Positions 10,419-22,112 of a stretch of DNA of 64,000 nt are shown here, piece by piece. The notes below the pieces were generated by a model. It had not been told where the DNA came from and made no database searches. It saw only the letters and a program-made list of their open reading frames with translations. The DNA comes from Moniliophthora roreri (taxonomy: Eukaryota; Basidiomycota; Agaricomycetes; Agaricales; Marasmiaceae). A program made the position numbers and the translations under genes. How positions within the stretch are numbered: the first letter of the stretch is position 1; each line of letters starts with the position of its first letter. The stretch is taken from positions 496,001 to 560,000 of the forward strand of contig LATX02000233.1 in assembly GCA_001466705.2 (NCBI GenBank), read 5' to 3'.

Positions 10419-12912
10419 ATGGCTGGCATAGCACAAACGAAGCTTTCCAACACTTCCCCAGCGGTCAACAAGATGGAGGCTTCTTCTGTAACTTTTTCTA
10501 TCATCCAGGCTCTGTATCCTATAGGGGAACAGATCCTGTCCACTTTTGAAGACCTTTGCGACTCTTTGGAGGAGATGGGTGATGCTAGTTCCTGCTCTCT
10601 CAGGCTCCTGTTCCTCTGCAAGTTGGACAAGGCTCTCAGTGACAATATGGTATGTCACCTACCTTCTTTTTCTGTCTTTATTTTGCTCAATCTTCCTTTT
10701 ATAGGCCACTTTCGTTGAACATGCAGATGAGTCTTGGTTCCTGTCCTCCTACACAGAACTCCTTTTAACAATTGCTTCCATCTGCAACTCTTTTGAAGAA
10801 TCCTTCCCGAGCCTGTCCCTGCCTGACAACATTTTTTCTCATATCCCAAGTATGGACAAACGTCACAGCTGGGAGACAGAGCTTGAGCTCAAGGTACGTT
10901 CTTCATTCTTTCAGCTCTGTTCGTTTTAATAAGTTTATTTCATTCTAAGGCCTTCGAGGCTTTCTCCTTTCCTAAGACCCTTGACAATATTCTGGACAAA
11001 TACACTGTAGCCAACAAGTCCTCAGCAGCTCCCAAAACTAAGGTTTCTCGCAAGGTACGCAATTATCCTTCTTGTTCTGATTCTTGCTCATCTCTTTGTT
11101 ACAGCACAGTCCTTCTCCAGCCACCATCTCTAAGAGTGCTAGTGCTCCTGTCTCTAAAAAGGTAATGCCTTTATTCTTTTCTAATTGCTTCTCACTAACA
11201 GTTATCTTTTCTAGCCTAAGGTCGACAACTCCTCTTCTGAAGTCACCTCTCAGCATTATCTGAAGCCTCAACCCAAACCTATTCCAGTCAAATCATCTAA
11301 GACTTCTGGTGACACTGTCACGGTTCAAGTCAGGTTGGAGACTGACTCAGTACATCTGTGCTTTCTTTTTCTGCATCTCTTGTTTATTTCTCTTCCTTCT
11401 AGTGACACACTAGGTCTCGAACCCAAAAATCCTTGGTGGTCTTGACCAAGGCAGCTTCTTCTTCTTGTTGTTATGTTTCTGACGACAACGTTCCTGGACC
11501 TTCATCTTCCAAAGGCAAGGGAAAAGGCAAGGCTGTCGTTTCGGATGTCAGCAACTCTGAGGTCATTGTTGAGGATGTATACGACTCTACAAAAATTCTG
11601 GCTCATGGTGTGCAAGGATGCAAGCTTACTGAGAAGCCCAAATTTATGGACTGACTCATGGAGTATTTCAGCCATGCTCAAACTCTCCAAAATGCCCTCA
11701 GTAAGTCTTATTCCTTTCTTCCTTTTTCTTTTCTAACTATCTCTTTCAATTTTTCAGATTCTCCTGCTTCCATTGCTGTTCACGGTGGCACTTTGGCTCC
11801 TCTCAGAACATTCCTTCGATGTGTTACTGTGTTACCCAAGGTACATGTCCCTTGTCTACTACTGATCTCTTTCTTATTTATTTTCCTAGCCCATCAACAA
11901 GATTCTCACCCCGGCTTGCACCAAGTGCATCAAGCTCAATCATTCTTGCATTCTTGATCACAATGCTTCCACTTCTGTGAAGTGCGAAGGCTGTTGTCAG
12001 GGCAGGTTTCCTTGTTCCCATAACTGACTATAGTTTGAAACTATTGACAAGGCCACCAAAGACTTGGACCTCAGTCTGAGTTCATATGCCAGTATGTATC
12101 TTCTTTTCTATCTTTAACTTCATATTTATATTTTCTTTTCTAGGCCTCTTACATCAGGCCTGTCTCCTTTCCAAGGATATCTTGGTCTTCAACGGGCTGC
12201 AGGAGGCTTGTTCCTGGCTCAACAATCAGATTCTGGCCGTCAGCTGTTCTATCAACTTGGCTCAGGATTCTCTGAAGGCTCGTGTTCAAGACCCCTGTCA
12301 ACTCTTGCAAGCTCTAACGTTTCTGGTTCCTTCTTTCCGGGTGTCTGATGCTCAGATCACTTCCCTTTGTGTTGGATTCGGCTGGTCCTCCTCCGATCTG
12401 TTACTCAAAGACCCCAAAGACCATGGGTATGAGCTTTGTGAGGTTCTAGGCTCAGTCAATGTCTCTTTCCATATCTTTATCAAAGGTACTGACATCAACA
12501 TTACTGGCAAGAAGGGGTTGGAATGGAGGATTGACGCCAATGATTGCATAGTGTCCAAGACAACTCTCAAGGTCCCTACTACAGCTGAAGCCAGCAGTTC
12601 ATCCTTGGATGCTTTGGAGGTCGACATTGTTGTCGAGAAGTCTGCTGTTGTGAGTGTATCTCCTTCTTCTTCCCTATCCATAAGGGATTCACTCCTTCCT
12701 ATGTTATTCAGCCCTATGTCCAGTCGTCTGATATCTGGAGTCTTCCTTCAGTAGGTTCTCCTCTTTATTTTTTTCTTATCTTTTATCTGATCCTCCCTCT
12801 AGGAGTAGCTTCTTGGTTGGCTGGTGCTTTTGACATGGCCAAGCTTCTTATTTCCTTGTCATATCCATATTCCTGTATCACTACGCCATCTTCTATATAC
12901 TTAGATAGATAG
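10419..12912 (+). pseudogene. 11-exon gene with internal Zn2Cys6-like cluster
   Basis: Splicing at GT-AG sites gives exons 10419-10649, 10705-10893, 10950-11054, 11105-11161, 11215-11333, 11414-11700, 11758-11840, 11890-12091, 12144-12649, 12685-12754 and 12803-12912. They sum to 1959 nt, a 652-residue frame closed by TAG, with every junction in phase. Exon 8 (residues about 367-398) encodes CTKC-x6-C-x11-C-x2-C-x5-C, the spacing of a fungal Zn2Cys6 DNA-binding cluster, here unusually in the middle of the protein. The N-terminal half is helical and Ser-rich; exon 6 is Lys/Gly/Ser-rich. Three in-frame stops (TGA 11652, TGA 12025, TAG 12031) are all one C-to-T change from Arg or Gln codons. TATA-like DNA lies about 70 bp upstream. 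I do not recognise the family; mobile-element cargo is possible. Confidence 0.7.
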
Positions 12913-13555
12913 GTTACCACACAATTGCTCATGTAGACCTTCTTCTTTGTATATATTCTTTTGAACTCTTGTATCCTCATCTGGACTTTTTATACTTCCC
13001 ATCCAATACATAGCCATGTCCTTCCTTAGAGTCGGACTTTACTCTATCCTATGTGTGACCTTCTTCATAAGATCTCGACATACTTTGGTTAGCATATTAC
13101 GAACTCCCATACTCGTATATATGTTTCCTTTGATCCATGCTCCAAATTAGGAATTTCTTTTCCTTATTTAGGCACACATGTATCATTTCCAATCTTATCC
13201 ATGAGTATCTGAACATGTGCCGCACCAGGTGGTAAAAAATGTGCTGCCACTGAGTGACCATGAGTATCTCTCTCCCCCCAACTAAAAATGTCAACATTCT
13301 CATTGACCGGTCATCTTAGTTACAGAAACCATACACCTTCAGATTACTGCCTCATTACATATCTCTTATCTGATCCCTTCTAAAAGACTTTTCCCAGATG
13401 TCCCTATTTCAAATAGGTGGTACTATGCTGTTTCCTTGAAAGTAGGGTACTGGCATGTGTAAGTGTCTGTCACTGTGGTATAAAATGTGACCTTGCTCAC
13501 ACTACAATCCCAGTCCCTTACTACTTCTTACTCTTTTCTATCAGCTGTCTTCGAT
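12913..13555 (+). promoter_or_regulatory. Intergenic region with candidate promoter
   Basis: No gene is seen. A C-rich tract at about 13267-13284 resembles the polypurine tract beside R1 when read on the minus strand. TATAAAA at about 13479 lies roughly 75 bp before the ATG at 13556 and is a plausible promoter of the next gene. Confidence 0.4.
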
Positions 13556-15078
13556 ATGTCTTTGTCTTCCACTACCACTAGTGCTTCTAGTAAATGGACT
13601 GACCATCCAGAGTGGCTTACCAATATGCATGCCATTTATGACCATTGCAGAGAGAGTGCTGTGAAGCCTCTGCTTTGTATCAGACAGGCTGCTGCAACTC
13701 AGATGTGCGAATAGTTGGTATGCATACTCTGGTACTTCTTCATTATCTTGTAAAAGACTCATAGATAGGGTTCCAAGTGCAAACTGCTGAACTTTAGGCA
13801 TGTCGCTCATTTGGACAAAGCCTACACTTTGTACAGCAAGGCCATCGATCTTATCAAGGAGCTCATCAAGCTTCCTGGTGTCAAGGAACCTTTCCAACTG
13901 AGTGCTATTACTCATTTCTTGGTTGAAATGGATGCTGTTCAGGCTGCTGACAAAGCTCATGGTAGCTGCAGTATGTCTATATCTTTTTCTTATGTAAATT
14001 ATTTCTTTTCTAAGTCTTTTCACAGGGAGCAAGAGAAGCAGCAAGGCTGTCGATCTTATCAAGGAGCTCGTCAAGCTTTCTGGTGTCAAGGAACCTTTCC
14101 AACTGAGTGCTATCACTCATTTCTTGGTCAAAATGGACACTGTTCAGGCTGCCAACAAAGCTTGTGGTAGCCACAGTCTGTCTATATCTTTTTCTTATGT
14201 AAATTATTTCTTTTCTAAGTCTTTTCGCAGAGAGCAAGAGAAGCAGCAAGGCTGTGGAGGATGGCTCTGATGACGATGAAGTCGTCATTCTTACTGTGCC
14301 ATCCAACAATACCAAGGTGCTTCTTTACTATGTTTTTCCTTTGTTTACATCTGACATATCTCTTTTACAAGATGGCTGATGCTCAGAAAGGCCTTAATGC
14401 TTCTATGCATGCTCCAAAGCCTGGAACATCTGACGCTGTTAAGTCCCTTCGTTTCACCAAGGAGAAGAAGACGGTTCATCTATGCTTCTTTCCATCTTGT
14501 TATTATATTCATCTTATTTCTATAGCCCAAGGAAAAGAAGAACCATCTCCTTATAGTACATCTTTTCTTTTCTATGTTCTCAATTAAGATGTTCATTTCT
14601 TTTGTTAGTCTTCTTCTATCAATGCTAAGCTTGGTAAAGTTTCCAAACGTCCTTGTCTGGAGCACCCTATTGCTGACTTGTGTGAAGAGTCCCTGGGTTC
14701 GTTCTTCTATATCCATGCATTCTTTATTTGGCACTAAATTATCCTTCCTAAGAGGAACATATCCTTCAGGTTGCTGGTGCTGACTCTGTCATCAGACATA
14801 CTACTCTAGTTCCATTCATGGACTTAGAGAAGATGTTGACTGATGTTCTGCTGTCAGTTTCCAACTTCCTTCATCATGAGATGTCTACCTTCGAACACAA
14901 TGTTTATTTCTTCTCCTCCCAGTACGAGCTCACCCACAAACAATTCGAAGAAGCTAGTTGGATCCAGTTCTCCAAGTTGGAGTTGACTGATAAGCCAATG
15001 GGTGATGTGGAGGTTGTCCCTAGCCCTCAAGAGACTGTGGCTGGGCCTTCTAATGCCGCTTCTCAGGTGGCTGAATGA
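13556..15078 (+). pseudogene. 8-exon gene of unknown function with duplicated exon
   Basis: In-phase exons are 13556-13717, 13769-13970, 14026-14175, 14231-14316, 14372-14473, 14526-14555, 14609-14696 and 14753-15078: 1146 nt, 381 residues ending in TGA. One in-frame TAG (13712) is a C-to-T change from CAG; otherwise the frame is open. Exons 2 and 3 encode near-identical segments containing LPGVKEPFQLSAITHFLV, from a tandem duplication of exon plus intron. Exon 4 has an acidic DGSDDDE run. The last exon is a helical C-terminus beginning around FMDLEKMLTDVLL. No known domain is recognised. Orientation, intron style and spacing match the upstream gene, so the two may belong to one gene set. Confidence 0.65.
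13837..14247 (+). repeat. Tandem duplication of exon plus intron, period about 205 bp
   Basis: Unit 1 (13837-14041) and unit 2 (14042-14247) share the exon with GATCTTATCAAGGAGCT, the same intron (TCTATATCTTTTTCTTATG) and the acceptor region. Differences are few and mostly transitions. Both units keep the reading frame when spliced, so the protein has two copies of a segment of about 45 residues. Confidence 0.75.
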
Positions 15079-15441
15079 AGTGCTCTTGTTTTTTGTCCCT
15101 ATCGCTCACTATTACTGCCGAGCTTATGCTCATCATATGCATGAGATGTCCTGGGGTCAATATAGTAGACTTCCATCCTCTGTTCGCTTTATGTCTTCAC
15201 AATGTTCCCTTCATTTATATAGCCTTTCATTAGTGACTATTCTTAAACGCTGTGTTGTATATCGCCTAATAGTGTCTCTCATGTCCAGTATGTCTTTTCT
15301 CTTTGTCATTATCACTTATCCAAGTCAACTTATGGACTTTCCCAGGTGGCGCATATAGCCACCAGTAATTGGTCTAAATTTTCTTTCCCATGATTTTGTT
15401 TCTTCTGGTAAAAAGCCACATCAATTCGACTTTGGCAATGT

Positions 15442-15523
15442 GCCTGTCTAGAATTTGAACCTAGTGCCTTTGTGCTATCTCTTTGCTATGTCGTGCTGAC
15501 ATATCCGTTGCACTATTCCAGGC
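15442..15523 (-). tRNA. tRNA-like sequence (decayed or SINE-derived)
   Basis: The 82-nt minus-strand sequence starts GCCTGG and ends CAGGC. It holds an A-box-like TAGTGCAACGG and a B-box-like GGTTCAAATTC, and its T stem CTAGG/TCTAG pairs fully. The acceptor stem pairs over five bases only, and no clear anticodon arm could be drawn. It is best read as a tRNA pseudogene or the head of a tRNA-derived SINE. Confidence 0.4.
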
Positions 15524-15646
15524 TTAGTCCAGTATCCAATCTCTGTTTCTTTTCTAGTTATTTTGTTGACTCCGTTCTTGATTATATTAGATTTATAGAT
15601 GTCATATATTTCATCACAAAAATAAGTATCATCACTAGATATTCAT

Positions 15647-15742
15647 CCAGAGTGAGGTTCGAACCCACAACCTTGTTAGCAGATCCATGTTTATGCCAAA
15701 GGCACATATCCCTTTTATGCGCTGTGTGTTTGAGCTATCTGG
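15647..15742 (-). tRNA. Second tRNA-like sequence
   Basis: A 96-nt minus-strand sequence starts CCAGATAGCTCAA and ends TCTGG. It contains a canonical B box GGGTTCGAACC with a T stem GTGGG/CTCAC, and CCAGA/TCTGG can pair at the ends. It is longer than a standard tRNA, so it carries an insertion or an intron, or is SINE-derived. It lies about 120 bp from the first one on the same strand. Confidence 0.4.
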
Positions 15743-15793
15743 ACGATGTATGCCTTACCCAAAATATGGATCTCTTCTTTATTTTTTCTGTTT

Positions 15794-16963
15794 CTAATTT
15801 TCCAAGCTCTTTCCATTTTTCGATCTGGTCTTTCTCTTATCTTCATATTCTACATCAGTTTCTTCATTTTCAGAACTAGATAGTTCATTTTCTTCCATTA
15901 AATCATCTACCTCTTCTTTTCCTTGTAGTGGCCTTTGCATTTTAGGTACTTTAGTGAATGCAAAGTCTTCCCCATCATAACGATCCTCTTTATCTGTCTC
16001 AAGCATCTTCTCCAGCTGCTCTTTTGACAAGTCAATCAAATCATGTATGTTTTCCGGGAGTTCAATAGGTTCATAGCAAGCGTGGTGTGGTAAGACTCTG
16101 AACGCCACTACCTTCTCTTTCTTCACAGCTCTGTTCATATCTGCCAAAATGTATGATCCCCCTTTGGTCCTTCTGATCACTATCATTGGGCCTAAATATC
16201 TAGAGTACATTTTGCGATCCAATTCTTTTTCTATGGCCATGTTATGCATCTGTACAAGCATACCCAGCTTAAAATCATATTCCTTTATCTTATTTATGAA
16301 CTCTTGCTCAAATTGTCTTAAGTTTTGCTGCTTTATTTTGTCTACTTTCTCCATCATCTCCTGGACATGAGTACGATGCTTTGCTAAGGCTAAGGCTCGA
16401 TACCCAATTAATTCCTCATCTGTAAGAATTTGGTCCAGAGTGTGTACCAACCAGGTAGATTCAACAATGTCCAAGGGAAGTATAGGTTCTGCTCCTGTTA
16501 CTAGAAAGTATGGAGAGCACCCAAACCCTTGTCGTATCGTAGCTCTATCTGCCCACAGTACAGGTTTTAAATACCAATACCACCTTTTTAAGTCTCCACC
16601 TGTGGCCTTTACTAGTGCTTGTCTAATATCAAAGTGGGCATGTTCAATTTTACCATTTGCTTGTGAATTATAAGGTGATATCTTTATATGTTCAATCCTG
16701 TATTTAGCTTTTAGCCATTTCATTACTAATTCTAGCTGTGGTGCACTATCAGTTACAATCTCTTTGGGAGGTCCCCAGTGACATATAATATCCTCAAAAA
16801 GCCATTCTCCAATTGATCTAGCTTTCTCATCTCTCAACACTCGAGCTTCCAACCAATTAGATAAGGCATCTCTAGCATGTGCAACGTTCTTGCACCCATT
16901 ACTAGCTGGTGACACTTTAAAGATGTCGATATGTATCTTCTGAAAGAGGGAAGGTGTATGTGT
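15794..16963 (-). pseudogene. Gypsy family-2 integrase core and C-terminus, copy 1
   Basis: The long ORF 16915-15794 encodes a retroviral-type integrase core: HIDIF just upstream (first Asp), IVTDSAPQ (second Asp) and SQANGKIEHAHFDIRQ (Glu), followed by an integrase C-terminal region with MYSRYLGPMIVIRR and an acidic tail. It joins DNA copies of the element to the genome in the active form. A stop around 16960 separates it from the preceding pol ORF. It ends Lys/Glu-rich without a chromodomain. No clear 3' LTR is seen after it, so the element is 3'-truncated or its LTR is unrecognised. Confidence 0.85.
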
Positions 16964-18380
16964 TCACATTGGTGGTACCTTAATTAGGTTTAATAGCCTA
17001 TCTTGACATGCTTGACATGTTTTCACAAACCATTGCACATTATTTTCTAGCTCTGGCCACCAGAATCTCTTCTTTAAGAGACTTTCTGTAGCATATATGC
17101 CTTTATGCCCTACATAATCATGTGCAGCAGTTATCATCCACATTCTCTTTTCTTTTGGTATGACCAATCTATGCTGGCCTTCCAGATTTTCATTTCTTCT
17201 ATATAATCTGCCATCCCTGTCCATGAAGAACTTAGACAACTGCTTTTCCAGAAATTTGCAATCTGAATGCTCAAGACTCGCACTTTCTCGCCAATCCTCA
17301 TCAGCTAACCACTTCTTTAAATCTTCCAAGTGGTTGTCTAAATTCTTAGCGAAGTCACTCCTATGTTTCTCCTTGTAAGAATGGTCATCACTCCATTCTT
17401 CAGTAAGTTGAGGAGGGAATACTTTTAGTTGCACAAATGTATCAATGCTTTCTATCCCTCTCAACTTCAGTATATTTACCCCAACCTCCTCATCAACCTT
17501 TGCTTCCAGCCAAGCCTCATGAAGCTCATCTTCAAAGTCTTCGACACATTTAGCCAGCTCAAATAGGTATCCTCTGTGATTATCAATTTCATCCTTAAAG
17601 TTCTCAAATAGATATAGTTCTTCAAGTACACCATCACCCATCTGGAACCTTATTAATTCTCTGTTGTCATCATCTAGGTAGTCTTCCTCATTTATAGGTG
17701 GTCTTTCAGCCGTAGCTCCTCCACTCAGAGGTCTAGATAGACCAACCGGGCCGTGAATGACTCCCTTTACATGTACTAGTTCAAAATGATACTTTCTGAT
17801 GGCTTCAATCCATCGGTTTATAGTTGCATTCGGTCTAGCACTAGGATGATCTAGCATCCCTTTTATGTAGCTAGCATCTGTTTCTATAATTAAATCCCTA
17901 CATCCATATGTAGTGTAATAGGTTGCTTCCAAAGCAGTTTTGAGCCCAAACAATTCCCTCTTAGGTTGGGAGAACCGTGCCTCACGCTCATTCAAGCCTA
18001 TTGATCCAAATAAGTTAAAGTATTTTTTTTTCGGGTTTTCCAGATTGACTTGATACAGGTAGAAGCCGACTGCTTGCCATGAAGTATCAACAGCCAATAT
18101 TAAGGGCTTATGATAGTCTACAGGTCTTAGACAGGGCACTGTACGAATTGCTTCTTGCAGTTCTTGCACTGCTTGCTTCTCTTCGTCTCCCATATGAAAG
18201 ATCGCTTTAGCACTGGATATCTTATTTAAGGGCCTTTTAATTTTCGCATAGTCCTTAATAAACATCCTTAGCTGAACAGCGGTTCCTAGCAATGATTTTA
18301 CATCGCTTTTTCCTTTGAAGGATTCTGGATCCCAGTCTAATACTACTTTAGCAAACTTCTCGTTTACTTCATGTCCTTCT
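16964..18380 (-). pseudogene. Gypsy family-2 RNase H and integrase zinc domain, copy 1
   Basis: ORF 18292-16964 continues pol. It has an RNase H-like part with LILAVDTSWQAVGFYLYQ, FSQPKRELFGLKTALEA and LIIETDASYIKGML. A long acidic linker leads to the integrase HHCC zinc-binding domain (AAHDYVGHKGIYATESLLKK then CQACQ). It is continuous with the RT part once the CACTA insert at 18381-19127 is removed. It ends at a stop just before the integrase core. Confidence 0.85.
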
Positions 18381-19127
18381 CACTACATACGAGGTGTTCT
18401 TTTAACATGGTTTTCTCATTGAGAAAACACTTAATCTTCTTGCAAAGAGAATTTTTATAAAACTATATATAAATTCTAAATTTCAATTGTGTCCTCTCAA
18501 CAAGAATATGCCTGGAGAATACTAAATTTTCAGCAGCAAAAGATATGGAATTTTCAAATTCTGAGAATTAATAGATAATACAATATATTAGGATAATTTC
18601 CATACTGAGAAAACATTAAATTTTCTCTAGTTGAAGATGCTCAGAAAATGCTGATAAGATAAGATAAAAATTCCACATTTTCTATTGTGGGAAAGTCAGA
18701 GAAAACACTAGGAAAACACTAGGAAAATGGTAGGAAAATGATGTGAAAATACTATATTTTAAAGCAGTTCTTAGATAGTTTTCATTTAGTTTTCCTTTTG
18801 TATTTAACATGTTTCCTTTAATATAGAATTCAAAATCTTATATTTGTTTTCTAAATGTTTTCTTACTATTTTATAAGGCAGAAAATTTAGTATATTTGTA
18901 ATTAGAAAGTTAAAGGATAATTCTATAACTTCATTATTATAAAATGATCAAAAAACACTGACTCTTCTGGAAATTAAAATCCAGAGTATGCTTGCTGTTT
19001 TCACTATGTGATGATAACTTGAAACTAATAGAATTTTCTGAGTGTTGTCTGGAAGCAAATATATAGCAGTATTCTGAGTGTATTTCCTTTTTATTAATAG
19101 CATAAAAAGAACACCTCATATGTAGTG
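18381..19127. mobile_element. Non-autonomous CACTA-type DNA transposon
   Basis: The 747-bp AT-rich insert begins CACTACATACGAGGTGTTCT, and its right end is the reverse complement of CACTACATATGAGGTGTTCT: terminal inverted repeats of at least 20 bp with one mismatch. It is flanked by TCT on both sides, a 3-bp target duplication, as expected for the CACTA/EnSpm superfamily. Removing the insert and one TCT rejoins the surrounding pol frame in phase (GPEGHEVNEKF). No transposase is encoded, so it needs one in trans. Confidence 0.85.
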
Positions 19128-20509
19128 TCTGGACCTACTTGATATTCAAGTACTACTCCTCATTTGATACAAAGGAATGCCTTTGGTCCCAAAAAGGTCC
19201 TGCCGACATATTTAAGTCATTGGCATAGCCGATTCATATTATTTAGGTGTTCCCATACAAATCTTTGTATTCCAGGATTCTCCAGTATCATTTTGAAGGT
19301 TCCATCTAGTTGCTTGTATTGTGAGAGAGGTCCTCGACAGGATACATCATCAACATACAGCATAGTTACATGTGGAATCTCATCTCTGAAGATATAGCAT
19401 ACATCGTCATGAAAGATCGGCACTGAATTTGTCCATCCCATAGGTAATTTTACCAACCTATGTGGTCTGAATGGTGTTTGAAAGGTAGTCAAGTCCCTTG
19501 ACTCCTCATCTATCAGTCTCTCATCGTATCCAACCCATATATCCAGTAATCCAAGACAAGTGTGTCCAGCAAAGTGATTTGCTACTTCTGCAGTTGCAGA
19601 AGGCACACCAGAATACTGAATCATTACTTGGTTTAACAGTTCTAAACTGTGTACTAGCTGAAGGCTCTTTCCATCCTTCTTTAAGACACAGAACCATTTA
19701 GATCTATAGGATGAGCTGGAGGGTTCATATACTCCTGCATCAATCTTATCTTTGATGATTTTACAAATTTCTGCATATATGCCCAGTGGAATAGGAATAT
19801 TCCTTTCTACCCAAGGCACATGAGGCAAAACTGGAAACTTTACAGGAGGAAAGAAGTCGGTATGGAAATTACCTCCTTCTGATGGTTCCCAAGCGAATGT
19901 TTTTTCCTGTAGTTTCATTAGTTCATGTATAAGTTTTCTCTCTTCAGGCCACAAGAATCCTTCTGAATGATTCTTATCTATGATGCCTTTTCTTTCTTTG
20001 TTATATCTTTCACTGTCTACAAAATCTGATGGGTTTGTAGGCAATTCTAGCATGTCTTTTAAAGGATCCCCAGTTATCATTCTTTGCACATGAAACTCTT
20101 GCAGAAGAGTCGCTTTAACTGGCTTCACTTTTAGTGCTACAGGTTTATATTTCCCAAAGACTGATTGACTGTCTTTAATAGCTTCATCCCTTGATTGTTG
20201 TACGTCAAACAACATTACATGTGGTGTCGAATCAGCATCTGTCCATTGATACTCTTTCCTAATTCCTGTATATACCGAATGATTTGCCAAGATGCTATTT
20301 GCTTGTTGTAATAAGCATTGTGCATCCCTATCATCATATTTTGTAAAGCAAGTGTTCATGAAAGTATTGATTTTCTCTTCTATGTGCTTATGAACTTCCA
20401 GCATGGTACTTGCTGCTTGTAGGTACAGTTCCACCAATTCCATTTGCATAAAAGTCTTTTCTAAGGGTATATTGTATGTGCATACACATAGGTTTTCATT
20501 TCCATCCAT
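19128..20509 (-). pseudogene. Gypsy family-2 reverse transcriptase, copy 1
   Basis: ORF 20509-19217 encodes a region shared by basidiomycete gypsy polyproteins, then a reverse transcriptase: FCVLKKDGKSLQLVH (fingers), LLDIWVGYDERLID (first catalytic Asp), FQTPFRPHRLVKLPMGWTNS and the YVDD box in MLYVDDVSCRGP. It ends with EHLNNMNRLCQ followed by two stops before the CACTA insert. The fold and YVDD are intact, but pol is broken by stops on both sides. It copied element RNA to DNA in the living form. Confidence 0.85.
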
Positions 20510-21741
20510 TTCTATGATTACTACAACCTCTCACTGATCATTCAACAGTTCCTCAAGGTTCCCTGAAAGTTTGGTTGATCTGAAGGGTTCCTATTTCCAT
20601 GCTGTTCTCGATCCTGCTCGGAAGGAGGACCATCAGGCTGAGCCATGTCTTTTAACTTTGGCTCTTGATAAAGCTCCAGTTTTATCCCTTTGCCTCTTTC
20701 ATATGTCCCTATAGTTATCTGCTTCCATGTATTGGGACATGTTAAGGTGATGTCCATACAACCATCCTCAAAAGTTTGAGTACACATCTTAGTTAGGATA
20801 TCAAACGGCCTTCCCAATAGCATCTTGTATGGTGCTCACTCTATGACATGCAATTGACCATAGATTGTGATGGACCCAATCATAAGCAGAACATTCCTGG
20901 CTAAGCCTTGAGTTCGGTTAAGACTGCCATTCGCGCTCTGCATATGAATATAGGTTGCTGGATCCCACATAATTCCTTGGCCAATTGCTTCTTCTTTATC
21001 AATACAGATGATTTGAGAACCTATATCTAAGAGTGCCTCAATCACCTCCAGATGATTGTTTAAGTTTGGGAATATGCAGCGCAGTGCTTCTGTCGATCTG
21101 GCCACTATAATGACTCTTCCTCTCTCAGAGGAGTCTTGTTCATTTAAGAACTGTTCCACCACATCCTTTTGTACTATTGCACCAGCAGGCATTCCATCAA
21201 CTTCTTGACTAAGTACTTCAAAATGCTCTTCCCAGCTTTCTCTAGCTAAGTCACTAGTTTCGATTACATAGGTACAGTTTCCTATATCATCAATTACTTC
21301 TTGGCTTAGTGCCAGAACTTGAGTTTGAGGTAACGACTTATAAAACATCTTAATAGGTTTGCGTTTTATTTCTTTAAGTTGTAACCTTCTTATCATTGTT
21401 CTTTGGAAGGACAGCGACAGCTTGGCTAAGACTTCTAAAGGTACTGGAACCTCAGATGCTAAGTACTTGTCAATAACTGCATCCTCCAGAGCCTTCGTTG
21501 TTTCTAAGGTATCTTCCTCAGGCATTGAGGTCAAAGCTGCCGACCTTCTGATGTCCTTCATGGGTCTTTCCGAAACTTTCCCACTCTGTTTTTGTTTGTC
21601 TAAATGTGCCGTCCCCTTTTCTATTGCTTGATTTTTGGGTATTGGAGGCCTGTCTATAGGCTTCACTTTATCAAATGGACAGGTATCTTGGGGTAGCACT
21701 TTATTAGGTGTAGGAATCTCTTCACTATGTGTTTCTTTCAC
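20510..21741 (-). pseudogene. Gypsy family-2 protease region, copy 1
   Basis: ORF 21741-20836 and its continuation 20823-20542 encode a linker rich in Pro/Glu/Lys and a retropepsin-like domain: VIEALLDIGSQIICIDKEE (DIG where DSG/DTG is usual), NGSLNRTQGLARNV and KMLLGRPFDILTK. The stop between the two ORFs is TGA in E-stop-APYK; copy 2 at 22.8 kb has CGA there, so this nonsense change is a documented C-to-T event. A second stop lies near 20533 at a site where copy 2 reads Trp-Gln. Confidence 0.8.
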
Positions 21742-22111
21742 CTTATCTTTGGCTTTCTCTTCATTTTTGGGTTTTTATTTCTTTGATTGTGCATTTGTTT
21801 TTAATAGACTTTCTAGGTCCTGATATAAGGATTTATCAAAACCTCTAGGAGGTGAAATAGAAATTTCTAATAATTTGCCTTTACCCTCAGGGGATTTTGT
21901 TTTAGTAGCTTTGGCATTGTGTGCTACCATCCCCATCACTGGGCTTCTCAGTTTTTTGTAACATCAGTCTGTGCTGCATTTAGCTGCATCTGTTGTAACA
22001 TTGCTGCTGCTAGTTGTTGAAGAGTGTTCTCCTCAAAGACAGGAGCTGTCGTTGTTGCAGCATGAAATACATTAGGCGACTCATCTTCCTCTTCTATTCC
22101 ACTAAAGAAGT
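21742..22111 (-). pseudogene. Gypsy family-2 gag C-terminus, copy 1
   Basis: The end of gag is present and closes with DVTKN-stop at 21950-21948. The same end in copy 2 is at 31371. Homology to copy 2 runs up to the N at 22112, where the sequence jumps back into a second copy. The stretch 21742-21947 is a gag-pol junction in shifted frames. This copy keeps the uninterrupted sequence CCCATCACTGGGC that shows the pre-insertion site of the chromovirus in copy 2. Confidence 0.75.
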
Positions 22112-22112
22112 N

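Larger units (their letters stand above)
15079..15793. other. Spacer between gene cluster and gypsy integrase end
   Basis: Apart from the two tRNA-like sequences it holds no gene. At about 15340-15362 the minus strand has the inverted repeat GGTGGC-TATAT-GCGCCACC. Beside it, CCAGTAATTGGTCTAAA resembles the left R1 boundary (CCAG then TAATTTGTC), but the similarity stops there. Confidence 0.4.
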
